From NCBI GenBank assembly GCA_003956705.1, contig QZCP01000200.1:29554-93553 (forward strand): DNA of 64,000 bases. Reading direction: 5' to 3'. A program made the position numbers and the translations under genes. The first letter of the stretch is position 1, and every line of letters starts with the position of its first letter. The notes under the pieces were generated by a model. That model had not been told where the DNA came from and ran no database searches. It worked only from the letters and a program-made list of their open reading frames with translations. This stretch comes from Brevipalpus yothersi (Eukaryota > Arthropoda > Arachnida > Trombidiformes > Tenuipalpidae). Shown one piece after another: positions 13,001 to 25,575 of this stretch.

Positions 13001-14910
13001 TCTTTTTCACTCTTGCATCTTTTCATTGTGCAATTCGATCGAAATCTTCTTCAAATCTGTCTTTCACAATACATGGTAAAGTGTATATGAGAGTTTTTCC
13101 GAGAAGAATGTATCCTCAGGATGATTTATCCATATTTACATGAGAGACTGAGTCAATCTTGATCAGAAAAAAAGGAGAAAAGAAAAATAGATAGAGACAG
13201 AATATTCTGGTGGTATGCAAAGTAATTGAGTATGACTTGTATAACTTAAATGTGTGAATAAGTGGAGAGAGAAGAGAGAAGAGAGAGAAAATCATTTCTA
13301 TCGTATAATAATAATCACAATATTATTCACAATTCATATTGAATGATTGAAAATGACTTTGTCTGTCTATCAGAATGCAATACAATTTATCACTTTTACG
13401 CTCTGATATATCTTCTCTAGTGATCCACTTGATAAATATACACCTGAAAAGTATTTGAAATAAGAAGAAAATCACTTCATGTTGATGAGCAGCAAAAAGA
13501 GAGAAGTTTGCCTCATCAAAAGAGAGTATTTCAAGAATGTGTTTCAAACTGATGTAGAAAGAATGTTTCATAAGTGATAAAAAAGAATTTGAATGATAGT
13601 TTCAACAGCTTTTCTTTCTTTTCTCTTTCGTTCTGAATAATAATGACAGAGATTACAAGAAATGTAAAACCACTTTTTGACATTAAAAGAATTGAACATT
13701 GTGATTTTTCTACTTCTCATTCCATTTATTTTTCTATTCAATGACACTTATTTCCATTTTGGTTTCCATCATGCTCATCATTTCGAAAATCAATGGATGA
13801 TGAATAGTAAGGAATAATTTGGAAACATTATGGTCAATGTTAGTATACATTATTATTTTGATCTCAAAGGAATGTTCTAATATGCCTCTGGTCAAGGATT
13901 GTCTTCCATTGGGACCAACTTTCATTTGGTGGACCAAGAATTTTCTAATTAAAAATGTCATCATAATATAGAATTATGTAAATTGGATAAATTATTTATG
14001 AAATGGGCAAAGATTGGTGGATGACATGTAACGGACGATAAAGTATTACTATCCAAGCTATAATCTTGATGATATTTTCGGAGAAATGACATTATGTAAT
14101 ATCTTCCCCACGAGATACACTTGAGTAGATTTCATCTACTAACATTCTGCCTCTCTATCAGACAATTATTATTGGAACTCATAATAATATATGGATAAGT
14201 TATTCTTTCATGAACACGAAAAGCTCGTCATCAAGTCAAATCAAGAGAGAATAATATACCTTTCCTAGATGAACTATGCTGGGCAGAAAGGGAGAGAGAG
14301 AGATGATGTCCAATCAAACTAAGCTCTTTACATGAGAGAGAATAGCTGAACAAATTTTGCTCTTATACATATCGAAGAAGCTTTCCAAGGCACTTAGCTT
14401 AGCTAAGGAAAATATTTGATGAGTATGACGTTCTTATATGACCAGAAGGAATTTTATGCAAGAAGGAAGAGTATTAGTGCCTTGAGGGTAAACGGAAAAA
14501 TTTGAAAAATGCCAATTCAATGATATTCAGAATGCTAAGAGGTGAAGTTGAGAGGAGGGAGGAGAATATCATTGGAATAAGGAAGAGAGAAAAAATCACA
14601 TTAGTGAAGGTGGGTATACATATCATCAATCTGATGATGTGTATGGTTGAAAGTGGAAGAAGTAAAGAAAAAATTGGAATTAAAGAAGTGAGTTTGAGAA
14701 AGAAAAACAATCAATTGGAAACACAAGAAGTGAAGAGTAAGGTTGAAAATTCAGATCAAGGCAAAGATTAATGGGATTGAGAACTTCATGAGCTTGATAC
14801 CAGTCTGATTTCTGGTAGAAAACTTAAAATACTATTCACACACATATACACATAAATATGCTGTTTGGATATCAACTTTGACATGAAATACAAGTGACCA
14901 TGAGAGCTCA

Positions 14911-14912
<2 letters not shown>

Positions 14913-14965
<53 letters not shown>
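14913..14965. repeat. (GA)n microsatellite
   Basis: About 53 bases of perfect GA repeat. Confidence 0.97.
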
Positions 14966-14967
<2 letters not shown>

Positions 14968-15743
14968 CAAGAGTTTGGGATGTCGATTTTTGCATGAATG
15001 CATCGTTTATAATTCAATCGATATGGAAATAAGTGAACAAAAATGGCTTTATAACGGAGAATGAAAGGTGAAAAAGCAAGATTGAAGGAGGAAAGGGTAA
15101 AAAAGATGTTTCTAAAACACTGGAACAGAGAAAGAGAGAGAGAGGGAGAGAGACTGTATGGTAAAGAATGTTGAGATTTTGGTTGAAAATCAGCAGAAAA
15201 AGTCAAAAAAATGCAAAATAGACAGATTTAGTGAGTTGAAGTGCACAAAAGCTTCAACTATTCAGACTTTGAAGCAAACTTTTTTCTCCTCTCTTCTCTT
15301 TCTCTCTCTCACACACACTCAGGGACCCTCATATATTTACATATTGAAGAATGATCACCATGATCTTGGGATGAAAAATGAAATCAGATTATCAACAACC
15401 ATGCTAACGTGTGGTAGAAATTTTTGTGCAAAATATTTTCCTCCAGACAGGGATAAATTGATGAGAAGTTCACTATTGAGAGCACAAGTAGTCGAATATG
15501 AAGTTCATGGGGAACAGAGAGAAAAAGAGAGAAATAAACAAAAAGTGAATAATAGAAAACACAAGGGCTATCCATTCAAGTTACATTTGTTGACAATCGA
15601 TTTTAGATCACCAAAAAAGCCAATCAAGTACACACATATACTTTTTCTCACACACATGTACACACACATAGTTAGAGAAATAATGTTAGAATACTTTCTT
15701 TTTTTGGAAACTTGAATTCTCATGGGTCTAGAAAGTAGAAGAA

Positions 15744-15745
<2 letters not shown>

Positions 15746-15828
<83 letters not shown>
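15746..15828. repeat. (GA)n microsatellite abutting the assembly gap
   Basis: Perfect GA repeat running directly into N, so its true length is unknown. Confidence 0.97.
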
Positions 15829-16067
15829 NNNNNNNNNNNNNNNNNNNNNNNNNNNNNNNNNNNNNNNNNNNNNNNNNNNNNNNNNNNNNNNNNNNNNNNN
15901 NNNNNNNNNNNNNNNNNNNNNNNNNNNNNNNNNNNNNNNNNNNNNNNNNNNNNNNNNNNNNNNNNNNNNNNNNNNNNNNNNNNNNNNNNNNNNNNNNNNN
16001 NNNNNNNNNNNNNNNNNNNNNNNNNNNNNNNNNNNNNNNNNNNNNNNNNNNNNNNNNNNNNNNNNNN
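15829..16067. other. Assembly gap (239 N) between a GA tract and a CT tract
   Basis: The run of N is preceded by (GA)n at 15746-15828 and followed by (CT)n at 16068-16108. The flanks are opposite in strand sense, so the gap does not lie within one simple repeat. Confidence 0.99.

Positions 16068-16108
<41 letters not shown>
16068..16108. repeat. (CT)n microsatellite abutting the assembly gap
   Basis: Perfect CT repeat starting immediately after the last N. Confidence 0.97.
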
Positions 16109-16110
<2 letters not shown>

Positions 16111-16411
16111 CCTTTTCACATTATTCACCACAATTATCCCGAGAGGCATAGTTGGAAGCGATGATTTATTCATTGAAAAGTAGGACACTGATTTGGGAGA
16201 GAGGAAAAAGAATAAGATGAAGGAAGTTGAAAAAGAGAAAGAAGAAGGATGCTGCAAGAATTTTTGAGGATAAGGCATCCAAACAAACACAAACAGTGAG
16301 ACTTGAGGAATGAAAAATTGCCGGGTTTTCACGGAGGACAGATAATAGTTTATCATGGAAAAAAAGACACAGAATAAAGTGAAAAGTGAGTCTGTGTTCA
16401 ACAGATCAGTA

Positions 16412-16414
<3 letters not shown>

Positions 16415-16455
<41 letters not shown>
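16415..16455. repeat. (GA)n microsatellite
   Basis: About 40 bases of GA repeat, 0.3 kb right of the gap. Confidence 0.97.
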
Positions 16456-16458
<3 letters not shown>

Positions 16459-17771
16459 GGATGTGATCTAGATGTTTTTCCAGTGATGAATGAAAATAAT
16501 ATCACATGGTACCATGAACCATGGTCAGCTAATGGGCTAGAAGGAGAATAAGATAAAATCACTGGTAGCCTAGATCTGAGGAATTTTCAAGACAAGGACA
16601 GAAAAAAGAGATAGAATGTGAGCATATATACCGACGTATGCTGTGGTCACAATAGGGACCGAGAGATAAAGTTATATCTATACACATTGCAAGTCAAAAT
16701 AAATGAGAATACAACATTTGATGATGTTGCTCTGTTTGTCCTACCGATTTACGGTCCCCTTTCTCTATCTTTTTTTGGTCCTTTATCTTGCTCTTATCGG
16801 CAACAGAATACACTATGGAATGAAACAAAATATTCTCGGAGAATAGAGAGGGTTAAGATTGTTGATGTTGGATGCTGTAAGATGAGCAAAACTTATCAAC
16901 CAATATTACAACATCCAGAGCAACCATGCAGCAAAATGATTAAAGTGAATGTCATTAGGAAATAGGTACAGATTAATCATTCTTTGTTGAGTAAAGATGG
17001 AAGATAAATAGAAAAGGGAAATGTTTATATAGTCAAACGATATATTCTCAAGAACTTCTAGTGTGAAAGAGAATACATGGAAAGAGGAAAAGGCAAGAAT
17101 GAATGACTGTGAAAAAAGAGAGTCCACATAGCTTGTGGTTGATGGGAGGACAAAAAATGCTGAGATAGAAAATAGTAACTCAATCATCGATTATGTTACT
17201 CAACAATGGAGGACGATAATTTTTATTGGATGATAATTTGTTTATTTATTATGTCCCCTAGGCTTGTGTACGTATTTCTCGCTTAAGATTCTATCTCTTT
17301 CTCTATGTGATCAGCGAAGTATTTTCATAAGCATATTTATATTGAAGTGATCATCAAGCTCTTTTCCATCTTTCTTCGAGATACACTCAAGAATAAGGTC
17401 AAAAAATGATAAGTTCTGGTGGTGGGCAGATAAGTAAATAAATAATATGATCGTGAGTATCAGCAATTCAAGTATTTCCTTTCTCACAATAAAACGCTAA
17501 GGATAAAAAGAGAATAGAGCTCAAAAAAACACATAAGAGTACATATACATATGCATTCATACTTGAACAAATTTTTTTTTTCAAAGCATAAGAGCAAGAG
17601 GAACTCAGATAAGGTAATGAGAAGCACAGAGAGTGAGGAAGGAATAAAGATTTGCGAAAAAAAAGAATCTCTTTTAGTAACATGAAAGGAGAGAAAAAAC
17701 GATTGAACTGTATAAAATGTGCTCAGAGTATTGTGGAATGGAAAAGCTAAAAGATGATGTCAATGCATGCT

Positions 17772-17774
<3 letters not shown>

Positions 17775-17848
<74 letters not shown>
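17775..17848. repeat. (GA)n microsatellite
   Basis: Perfect GA repeat of about 73 bases. Confidence 0.97.
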
Positions 17849-17849
<1 letters not shown>

Positions 17850-18502
17850 TGGTTTGCCCCAAGAAATCGATTATCTGGTAGTAACGATGTGATATTGAAA
17901 GCGAGTGGAATCGGATTACTTGGTGAGATACATCGGAAATGGCATCTCTCTCTACCTCTCATACTCTCTCATATATTGAATGTATTTTTTTTCTCGGGAA
18001 ATATACGTACATATCCACACATTGATGCATGTGTAAGCATATAGCAACTCATAAAATACATACATGTATGTTCATGGAATATTTAAATCATTATTCCATT
18101 AAAATTTGATATAAGCTCAATTTAAACACTCAATATTGTCCAACCATTATACAGCTATTGCTACCGTTATTACTGCTACCAGTTGAATACTGTTTTCGAT
18201 CCAATATGGCACATTGATGGACAAGCTCACACTTATATAGCAGGCAGTCATTTGAGTGTTCAACAATAAAGCAAGCATCTCTTCTATTCTCTTCTCCTCC
18301 CTTCTTCCATCATCATGTAAGCCTCATTGAAGGTGGTGATTAGAGGTGTTGTGAGAAGAAGTGTGATCTCGGTGACGACCAAATGACCCTCCATAAGGAA
18401 ATGTATAGAGTAAGTGTGAAAAAGAACATCAAATGGGAGGAAGTGTGGCCAGGGTTTACATTTTCATACCACACAAGACCAATGGCAAACACATACTGAG
18501 AA

Positions 18503-18571
<69 letters not shown>

Positions 18572-18573
18572 TC
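18503..18573. repeat. (CT)n microsatellite
   Basis: CT tract with two TTTC interruptions. Confidence 0.97.
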
Positions 18574-19461
18574 CTATGTGTATATTACACATACTGTGAG
18601 CAAGTAAATTGAAGCAATCATTTAGCCATTAGTCAAGTTACAGCTAGAAGAATAGAAAAAAGCTGTATGAGACAGAGAACTGAATTTGTAGCTCACATAC
18701 CATGTAAAAGGGGAGGTTGATGAAGAGAGAGAGAAACTTTTAGGTGCTCTTCAGTGATGAGAATAATTGGTGAAGAGAGAGAGAGACTAAGTGATAAAGA
18801 ATTTCAGATCAGAACTGAGGATGAAAGTGAGAAGATGTATTGTTTTCCAAGTAAATTGACAGAGTATCCAATCGAGAGTAGATTATTCGATAAAGATAGA
18901 GGGGAGAGGAAGAGAGTTATGAGATCTCTTTTTAAGAGATCATTTGGGAGAGTCTGTGTGTGACTGTTTCTGACTCTTCCTTTAATCTATCAAAAGTCTA
19001 TTTTCGTCATTGCTTAGCTTTCTCTTTCCATCTTCTTTTTCTTCTTAATGGCCTGTTGCGAATGATAGTCTTCGAATCTCATGAAAACATCACAGAAATT
19101 GTGGGAAAAAAAGGTAGCGAGAATGAGATATATATATATGTATGGAATACAATTTCTTCTTATATCATGCTAGATTTTATATGCGTGCAATTCAGGACTT
19201 GAAGACTTTTTGTCACAGTCCATCGAGTGTTGAGAGTAGAAACAAAAAGGAGTATCTAATGGATGTTGTCAATTGAAGCCCATTCAATATCCACATGCAT
19301 GCATACATTACTGATTAGCATTCACCATCACTCTCTTTCTCTTTCTCTCTCTCTCATCTCTTTCTATCGATAACTCTTTGAATCATGAACAAAGTCAAAC
19401 AGCCTTCCATCATTTGAGCCTGTTCACAGGATGAAGGGTTCATTATGAGAAGGAATACCAT

Positions 19462-19462
<1 letters not shown>

Positions 19463-19493
<31 letters not shown>
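19463..19493. repeat. (GA)n microsatellite
   Basis: About 30 bases of GA repeat. Confidence 0.95.
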
Positions 19494-19497
<4 letters not shown>

Positions 19498-20232
19498 AAA
19501 AAGATAGATACACTGATGAAGGAAGAGAGAGAGATAGAACTATTATTGACAGATGAAAGCTGTGTATGATCACTGGAAGCTCAGGATAAAGTTTGCTTCT
19601 GATGGAAATGAATGGAAAAGAGAGAGGACATGGACTAATAGAGGTACCTCAACAAGGCATTAGACTGGTTTATTTTTGGGTACATGTCATAGTGATGGTT
19701 GAGAATAAAGGATTGGTCAGTAGAAGAGAGAAAGAGACAGATAAAAGGACACAAGTGATTTGAAAGACAGATTAGTGTCCATGTGATAAGAGCTCAAATG
19801 CATAATATGCTTCCCTTGAATATCAATACAGATAAATGGTTGAGTTTGAGCTGTACAAGTGAACATGAATGAAAATTCTTTCTCTATTCGTATTAGTATT
19901 TGAGTCAACATTAGCAATTATACTGATTATTTTTTCAATCTACATTCATGGGTCGATAAGGGTTTCACTGGATATGTGTGTTACAGGAACGATTACATGT
20001 ACACCATTTACATGTATGTGTGTATGTTTGCGTATTTTTAGAGAGATACAGAAAGAAAGGAAGAGAGAGAGAGAGAAAGAATAATCATTTTCTACTTTTC
20101 GCAATAACTGTTATATGCACTTAGTAGGAGTCACATGGAAAAGGAAATCGAGCTGATAAAATAAGTATCGTGAAAAGACAGGGGATAAAGTAGAAGCATG
20201 TTGATAAAAGAGATAGAGAATATGTGTATATA

Positions 20233-20239
20233 AGAAAGT

Positions 20240-20290
<51 letters not shown>
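20233..20290. repeat. (AAAG)n then (GA)n microsatellite
   Basis: Compound purine tract; the AAAG-to-GA order mirrors the compound tracts at 1798 and 35037. Confidence 0.96.
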
Positions 20291-20296
<6 letters not shown>

Positions 20297-20554
20297 GGGG
20301 GGAAGATGAAAGATTGAGAATAGAATTGACGATGAAAAAAGAATAAGAGGAATATAGTGGAGTGAGAGATGACAGGCAGATAAATTAATATTGAGCAAAA
20401 CGTTCAAGAGATCGAGAGAACGAAGGATCATTCATTTCGTTGTCTGTATGAATACATGCCCGTTAGAAGAAGAGAATGTCATCATTTCTTGTGCACATTT
20501 AATCTACTTAGACCTTGTCTGGCACACATACATACATAGATAGACGGAAAAACC

Positions 20555-20590
20555 TTTCTTTCTTTCTCTCTCTCTCTCTCTCTCTCTCTT
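20555..20590. repeat. (CT)n microsatellite
   Basis: TTTC units leading into CT. Confidence 0.95.
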
Positions 20591-21044
20591 CACGATTATA
20601 AGTATAGCCACTAGTGTTGATGCATACTTCTTTTGAGCGTAATGATTCATTGGAATGGTGATGAGATGGCCATCGTGAAGATAGTGATCATTATTAGTGC
20701 TGATGATCATAATAAAGCTAAAGCTTTTCCTAACTGGGTGATTGTACGTATATGTGTGTATAGACATATATATATTTAGTGGATATAAATAAATTTCTCG
20801 ATATATATGTATTTATATTCGGACTGGAAAAAAGAAATGATGTATTGCTCTTTCCATAGTAGAGGAAGAGCATGTACGCACACACACACACAAAACTGGT
20901 GACATAAATTAAGAGGATAAACAATAAAGACAAGAGAAAGAAAGTAGAGTGAAAAGAAGAAGATAAAATGAAGATAGAAGACTATATATAATAATCGATC
21001 ATCATACGATGAATGGCAGAATATGAAAAATGTATCAAACTTAC

Positions 21045-22301
21045 CATGGATGAGCAAGTGCTTCTTTGCAACTAAAGCGTTTCTCAGGATTGACGCAAAT
21101 TAAACGTGAGATAAAATCTTTTGCTGAATCAGATATATCATCCCAATACGGTGAATCAAATTCAAATTCACCTTTCAATATCTGAGCAAATAAATTGGCA
21201 TCATTTTCATCATAAAATGGTGGATAACCACAAAGTAATATGTATGCTATCACACCGATCGACCAAACATCGACCGCTTTTCCATATGGCTTCTGTGAAA
21301 GTACCTCCGGGGCAACATAACCTAAATTGTGGGTAATAGGAATCCAGAGAATATGCAAAAAATGGAAAGAAAAAAAGAAAAAAATAGAAATCAATAAATC
21401 ATAATCATAAGCATTTACAGGGGAAACATTATCGATATTTGTTGATGCATGACTATACCTGGAGTACCACAGGCAGTGGACATTACACCAGAGTCTTCCA
21501 TTTTGGAAAGCCCAAAATCACTGATCATTATCTTTGATTCTGGATCTGCATTATAATACAATAGATTCTCTGGTTTCAGATCACGATGAACAACTCCTTG
21601 TGAATGCATATAATCAACAGCTTCCAATATTTGTCTTATCAAGGCACTAGCATCTCTTTCAGTGTATGAACCTTTCTCAACAATACGATCAAAAAGTTCA
21701 CCACCGGTTACCAATTCCATTACAAGATAAACTTTTTGTTTATCTTCAAAAGTCTCTCTCAATTGTACAATATTGGAATGATTTAATTTTCTAAGAACTT
21801 TGATTTCATTTTCCAATGAATCCTCTTTACCCTTCAACGCTTTCTTATCAATACACTTAACAGCTACTAATTCACCAGAATTTACTTTGCTTTCGGCCAA
21901 TAATACTTGTGAAAATGCTCCTCTATGTGAATCAGAAAAGAAAAAGAGAAAAAGAGCGAAAAAAATAAGAATTCAATTTATCTGATCAAAATAGGTGAAT
22001 AAATTTCATTCAAATGATGATATACATGATATAATGATATGTAAAGTGATGGAATACTTTGTCAAGATCGAAAGAAGAGAGAAAGAGCGAGAGGAATGAG
22101 CAAACATTTGATGCAGGAAAAAAAATGCGGGAATCGTGAGAATATCATGTGTTCCTTATCATCATCAAGGCAAGGTTTATCGAGTTGATTACTAGATAGT
22201 GGTGTTTACTGTCATAGGAATGAAAATGACGCTTTTATCATCGTCAACAGTGTGAATGTTTTCATGGATCGTGATTGATTGTCAAACCAGGAGAAGGATG
22301 T

Positions 22302-22366
<65 letters not shown>

Positions 22367-22481
22367 AAAGAAGTGACAGGAAAAAGTTGAAGATAACCAA
22401 TATCATGACAAAAAATCGGAAAATACTGTGAACCAGTTTTTCAGAGGAAAAGTGATATGTTGTCATGAAAAAAATGACTGG

Positions 22482-22512
<31 letters not shown>

Positions 22513-22733
22513 GAAGAAAGAAAGTGATAGAGAGAAGGAAAATAGCTATGATGCAGTTCGAAATATAAAGTTCAAGCATGAAAGTGATGATAGAGGCAAC
22601 ATGTTGGAGAAAAGAGAAGAAGCTAATGGTGAACAGGTATCTCAACTTACGTTCCTAGAACATCTTTTAATTCATATTTTTCTTCAATACGATTTCCATC
22701 TTTTTTCACCTCTTTTTTACCAAAAAGAGGCAT
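21045..22733 (-). CDS. CaMKI: Calcium/calmodulin-dependent protein kinase type I, N-terminal three coding exons (partial)
   Basis: Three coding exons join in frame: 22733-22651, 21922-21459 and 21321-21045. The junctions are AC|gtaagt..tag|A (GlyThrGly loop), G|gtatag..ttag|G and TG|gtaagt. The ATG at 22733 is the first one after an in-frame upstream stop near 22810. The 275 residues seen cover a complete Ser/Thr kinase fold. They include the glycine loop LGTGAFSQV, Lys50 (VAVK), Glu66, HRDLKPEN (Asp142), DFG (Asp163) and the CaMK-type activation loop STACGTPGYVAPE. Thr177 in that loop is the site phosphorylated by CaMKK in this family. The sequence stops at the HPW that ends the kinase domain, with the Trp codon split by the donor. 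The autoinhibitory and calmodulin-binding tail must therefore lie on further exons to the left. I could not identify them. The family transduces cytosolic calcium signals downstream of calmodulin. Confidence 0.93.
22303..22366. repeat. (GA)n microsatellite in CaMKI intron 1
   Basis: About 60 bases of GA on the plus strand, so a polypyrimidine tract in the minus-strand CaMKI transcript. Confidence 0.97.
22483..22514. repeat. (GA)n microsatellite in CaMKI intron 1
   Basis: Second GA tract in the same intron, with an AAAG interruption. Confidence 0.95.
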
Positions 22734-24032
22734 ACTTGCTTGAATATGAGATTTCAAATGAATCTCAATACTTCCACACAAAAATGATAATATAATTATC
22801 GAATTTGATTAAAAAGAGAATGAACAGATAAATCTGGAAATCTCAGCAAAAATCTGAGGAAGCACAAAAGCCTTGATAAGCGAATGTTTATTTCTTGAAG
22901 AATGAAAAGACGCTGAATGAAGGTGTGTATATTGGTATTTGAGATAAAATATAGCGATAATAGCGTAAAAGATGATGGAAATATATCCTCTTATATCACC
23001 ATCAATGGAATGGATCGTAGTAATACTTTAGGTAGTATAAACCATATGAATGATGGCTGGGATCACAATTGTCACTGCATCATGTTGATCTCATCAACAC
23101 TTGATAAATATGAGAACGGATTGAAAATAAACCATAAAAACATATACACATAAAATAATCGATATGAACAAGATGAAAGACAAAACCAATCAAACTCAAA
23201 AGGAATGATTAAAATTCAATAATATGAAGCAAAACTTTGGCTATGTGTTCGAATTGATACTAGTATCAAGTTTGTTTAATTTAAGCAAGAAAGAAAAATA
23301 TGAATGTTGACAAACAATAATCAACAGCAGCAATTGATGAAATGAGTGATGCAACACTTTACGATAGATGTTGATACTGAATGGCTGGATTGAAGAAGTG
23401 AAGAACAACTGGCTGATTGTTGTTATTGATGATGAAAGGATTTTCTTTCTCTTCTCTGAAGCTTCCCAATAAGTGTCAGATCAGAAAGTCAAAAAGATCT
23501 GATGTAATTAACAATGCTGAATCCATCACATAAATGGAACACAGCATTCAGATAACATCGATTATGTATATATTTATGGATGAGAGAGAGAGAAAATGTA
23601 ATTTCAATTATACTCTATAAATACACATGTAATACAATCGATGGTGTGAGGTATATATATTGAAAGATTCACAGGAGAACATACATACACGTTGATAAGC
23701 ACCAGCAGCAGATGATTTATCAACAATAACAACAACAATATATTTTAGTGAGTCATGGTAAAAATTCCAGCATGATGATCACCTCGACTGAAAGAAGGGA
23801 ATACAAATTACAGCATAGAAATCGTTCTCACTCGATCTCATGTCTTAAAAGTTGCTAGTGAGACTTTCTATCTCTCTCTCTCTCTCTTACTCTCTATTTT
23901 CTCTATTCTGTATTCTCTCTCCAGTCAGTATAAAAAGGAAAAAAGTGTAAGCATTTTTCGAATTCTGTTTCATCGATCTTTTACTTACTCTCTCTCTCTC
24001 TCTCTCTCTCACTTCCAGCTGTTTTCATTTTG

Positions 24033-24065
24033 CGCGCCACTTTGGCCACTTGCCATCTGGTGGCA
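24033..24065. promoter_or_regulatory. GC-rich CTCF-core-like site between divergent CaMKI and ELO-like genes
   Basis: The word GCCATCTGGTGGCA at 24052-24065 matches the conserved CTCF core GCCMYCTRSTGG at every position. It sits at the end of a locally GC-rich run (GCGCGCCACTTTGGCCACTT) that stands out from the AT-rich surroundings. The position between two divergently transcribed genes would suit an insulator. No binding evidence is available. Confidence 0.35.
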
Positions 24066-25393
24066 TATAATCAGAATACTTGGAACTTTATGATAGTTAT
24101 GATAGTTATGTGTGTGTGTGAGAGAGAGCAACAGGGTGTTAATTTTTCTTTGAATTATTTTATAATTTTTCGATTTTCAATTTGTTTGTATTCTTTGATA
24201 GGGTGATAATTTTTGTTTACATTCATAAATATCAATTTTTTCATCTCAACTTATTCCATTATTTTTTTTCATTGGTAAATGTGAAGTGTTTCAAAACTTT
24301 TCACCCTGTAATGGGTGATAATAAAAAAGCAATAAACTTTGATGACGATAAGTTTGATTGGTGATGTTCTTTTCAATTGATGTGATTTAGGAAATAATAT
24401 TTCAATAAATTTTCGATTAAGGATGAGGTTCAAAGTCATCATGACAATTAATTGTGGAGAATAAGTAAATTCGACTGATATCCTACATTTCCGATTATCA
24501 TTGAAATTTTATCAGTTGAACAGATGAATATGGATCAGAAGGAGAAAAATGATCCCTCGAATATCAGCCCCTCCACTTGGAAGTTTACTTCCTGTGATTG
24601 TCAATCTTGGCATGAGGGTGACTCTTTCAAGATTCAAGATCTTTCAAGATTAAATTCTTATCACACTTGAAATTCACGATTCATGATACGGAAGGTGACA
24701 TTCACACAGATATGATAGAAATAAAAAGATAACAGTTCATGTTATATTTTTATCAGATTTGAATTTTAACAGCCATTAAATGAGAGCTTATCTCTTTTTA
24801 TCATCAATTTATTTTGATTAAGTGTCAAGGATGATCATTGTTTGTTTCAACAGAATACACAGTTGTATGCTGTTAGATGGTTGTGGCATCCGAAGAATTT
24901 TAGATGACCACTGTCAGGATGCTTGAGTCACTGATGAGTATCCGATCCTTTTATCATAATGGAATACAAATGAGCATGAAAGTGTAAAATGAGGAAGGCT
25001 CATGAGAATCAACAGTTCGAATGAACTGGAGACGAAGTATCTATAATATGGGAAGAACTAATTATAATTGTTTCAGCTATTCGAATCATCCTGAAGTAGT
25101 GTGAAGGTAGGATCATAAAGCGGGAAAATTTCAGCTGAAAACTTAATGAAGAGATGGGTTTTCAGGTTCACAAGTGAGAACTAGTCGAATTGATTAGAAT
25201 CTTTTTATGAGGAGAAAAACAAAGTGAGACTCATTAATATTAACTCAACATTCCCAAGTGTACCAATTGATTCTTAAAACATCATTTTTTTGGAAACTTT
25301 ATTAAGCATGATCAGGACCAAGTTGAACACTCCTCTTTGATCACTCAACTTGGGCCACAACAATCCCACAACTGGACAGTAACTCTCTCACGA

Positions 25394-25432
25394 ACATATA
25401 TTGAATTTGAATTGCTTTTAATCAGATCAGTT
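25394..25432 (+). promoter_or_regulatory. Putative core promoter of the ELO-like gene (TATA-like box plus initiator)
   Basis: ACATATATTG at about 25394-25403 resembles a TATA box. It lies about 30 bases upstream of TCAGTTTT at 25427, which fits the arthropod initiator TCAGTY. The presumed start is about 145 bases before the ATG. Assigned by motif and spacing only; AT-rich DNA gives such matches by chance. Confidence 0.3.
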
Positions 25433-25575
25433 TTTCGTCAAGTAGTTAGTTAGTTTAAGCTAATCAAGTTATTGTGGACAACAACTCATCTATCGAAGAT
25501 CCTTCGAACTTTGTGTGATTCAATTTAAGCAAAGTTTTTCAATATTTTGTTCGAAAATATCAACTGCTTCCTGTC

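Larger units (their letters stand above)
11280..21044. other. Non-coding, microsatellite-rich region with an assembly gap; may contain unrecognised CaMKI 3' exon(s)
   Basis: About 9.8 kb between PI-PLC and the third CaMKI exon. It carries about ten GA/CT tracts and the N gap. The CaMKI autoinhibitory and calmodulin-binding exon(s) should lie here or beyond the window. I searched by eye for KNFAKSxWKQAFNA-like minus-strand sequence and did not find it. Confidence 0.45.
22734..25575. other. Divergent intergenic region between CaMKI and the ELO-like gene
   Basis: About 2.8 kb that should hold the CaMKI 5' UTR and promoter on the minus strand and the ELO-like promoter on the plus strand. Only short CT runs are present (near 23870 and 23990). 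Open frames here are short and have no recognisable motifs. Confidence 0.5.

Noticed and set aside
15568..16401. Long minus-strand frame of 277 residues
   Set aside because: It runs through the N gap and GA/CT repeats; the coding potential is an artefact of repeats that never encode stops.
22917..23153. 78-residue plus-strand frame upstream of CaMKI
   Set aside because: Contains no recognisable motif and lies in the divergent promoter region; likely chance.
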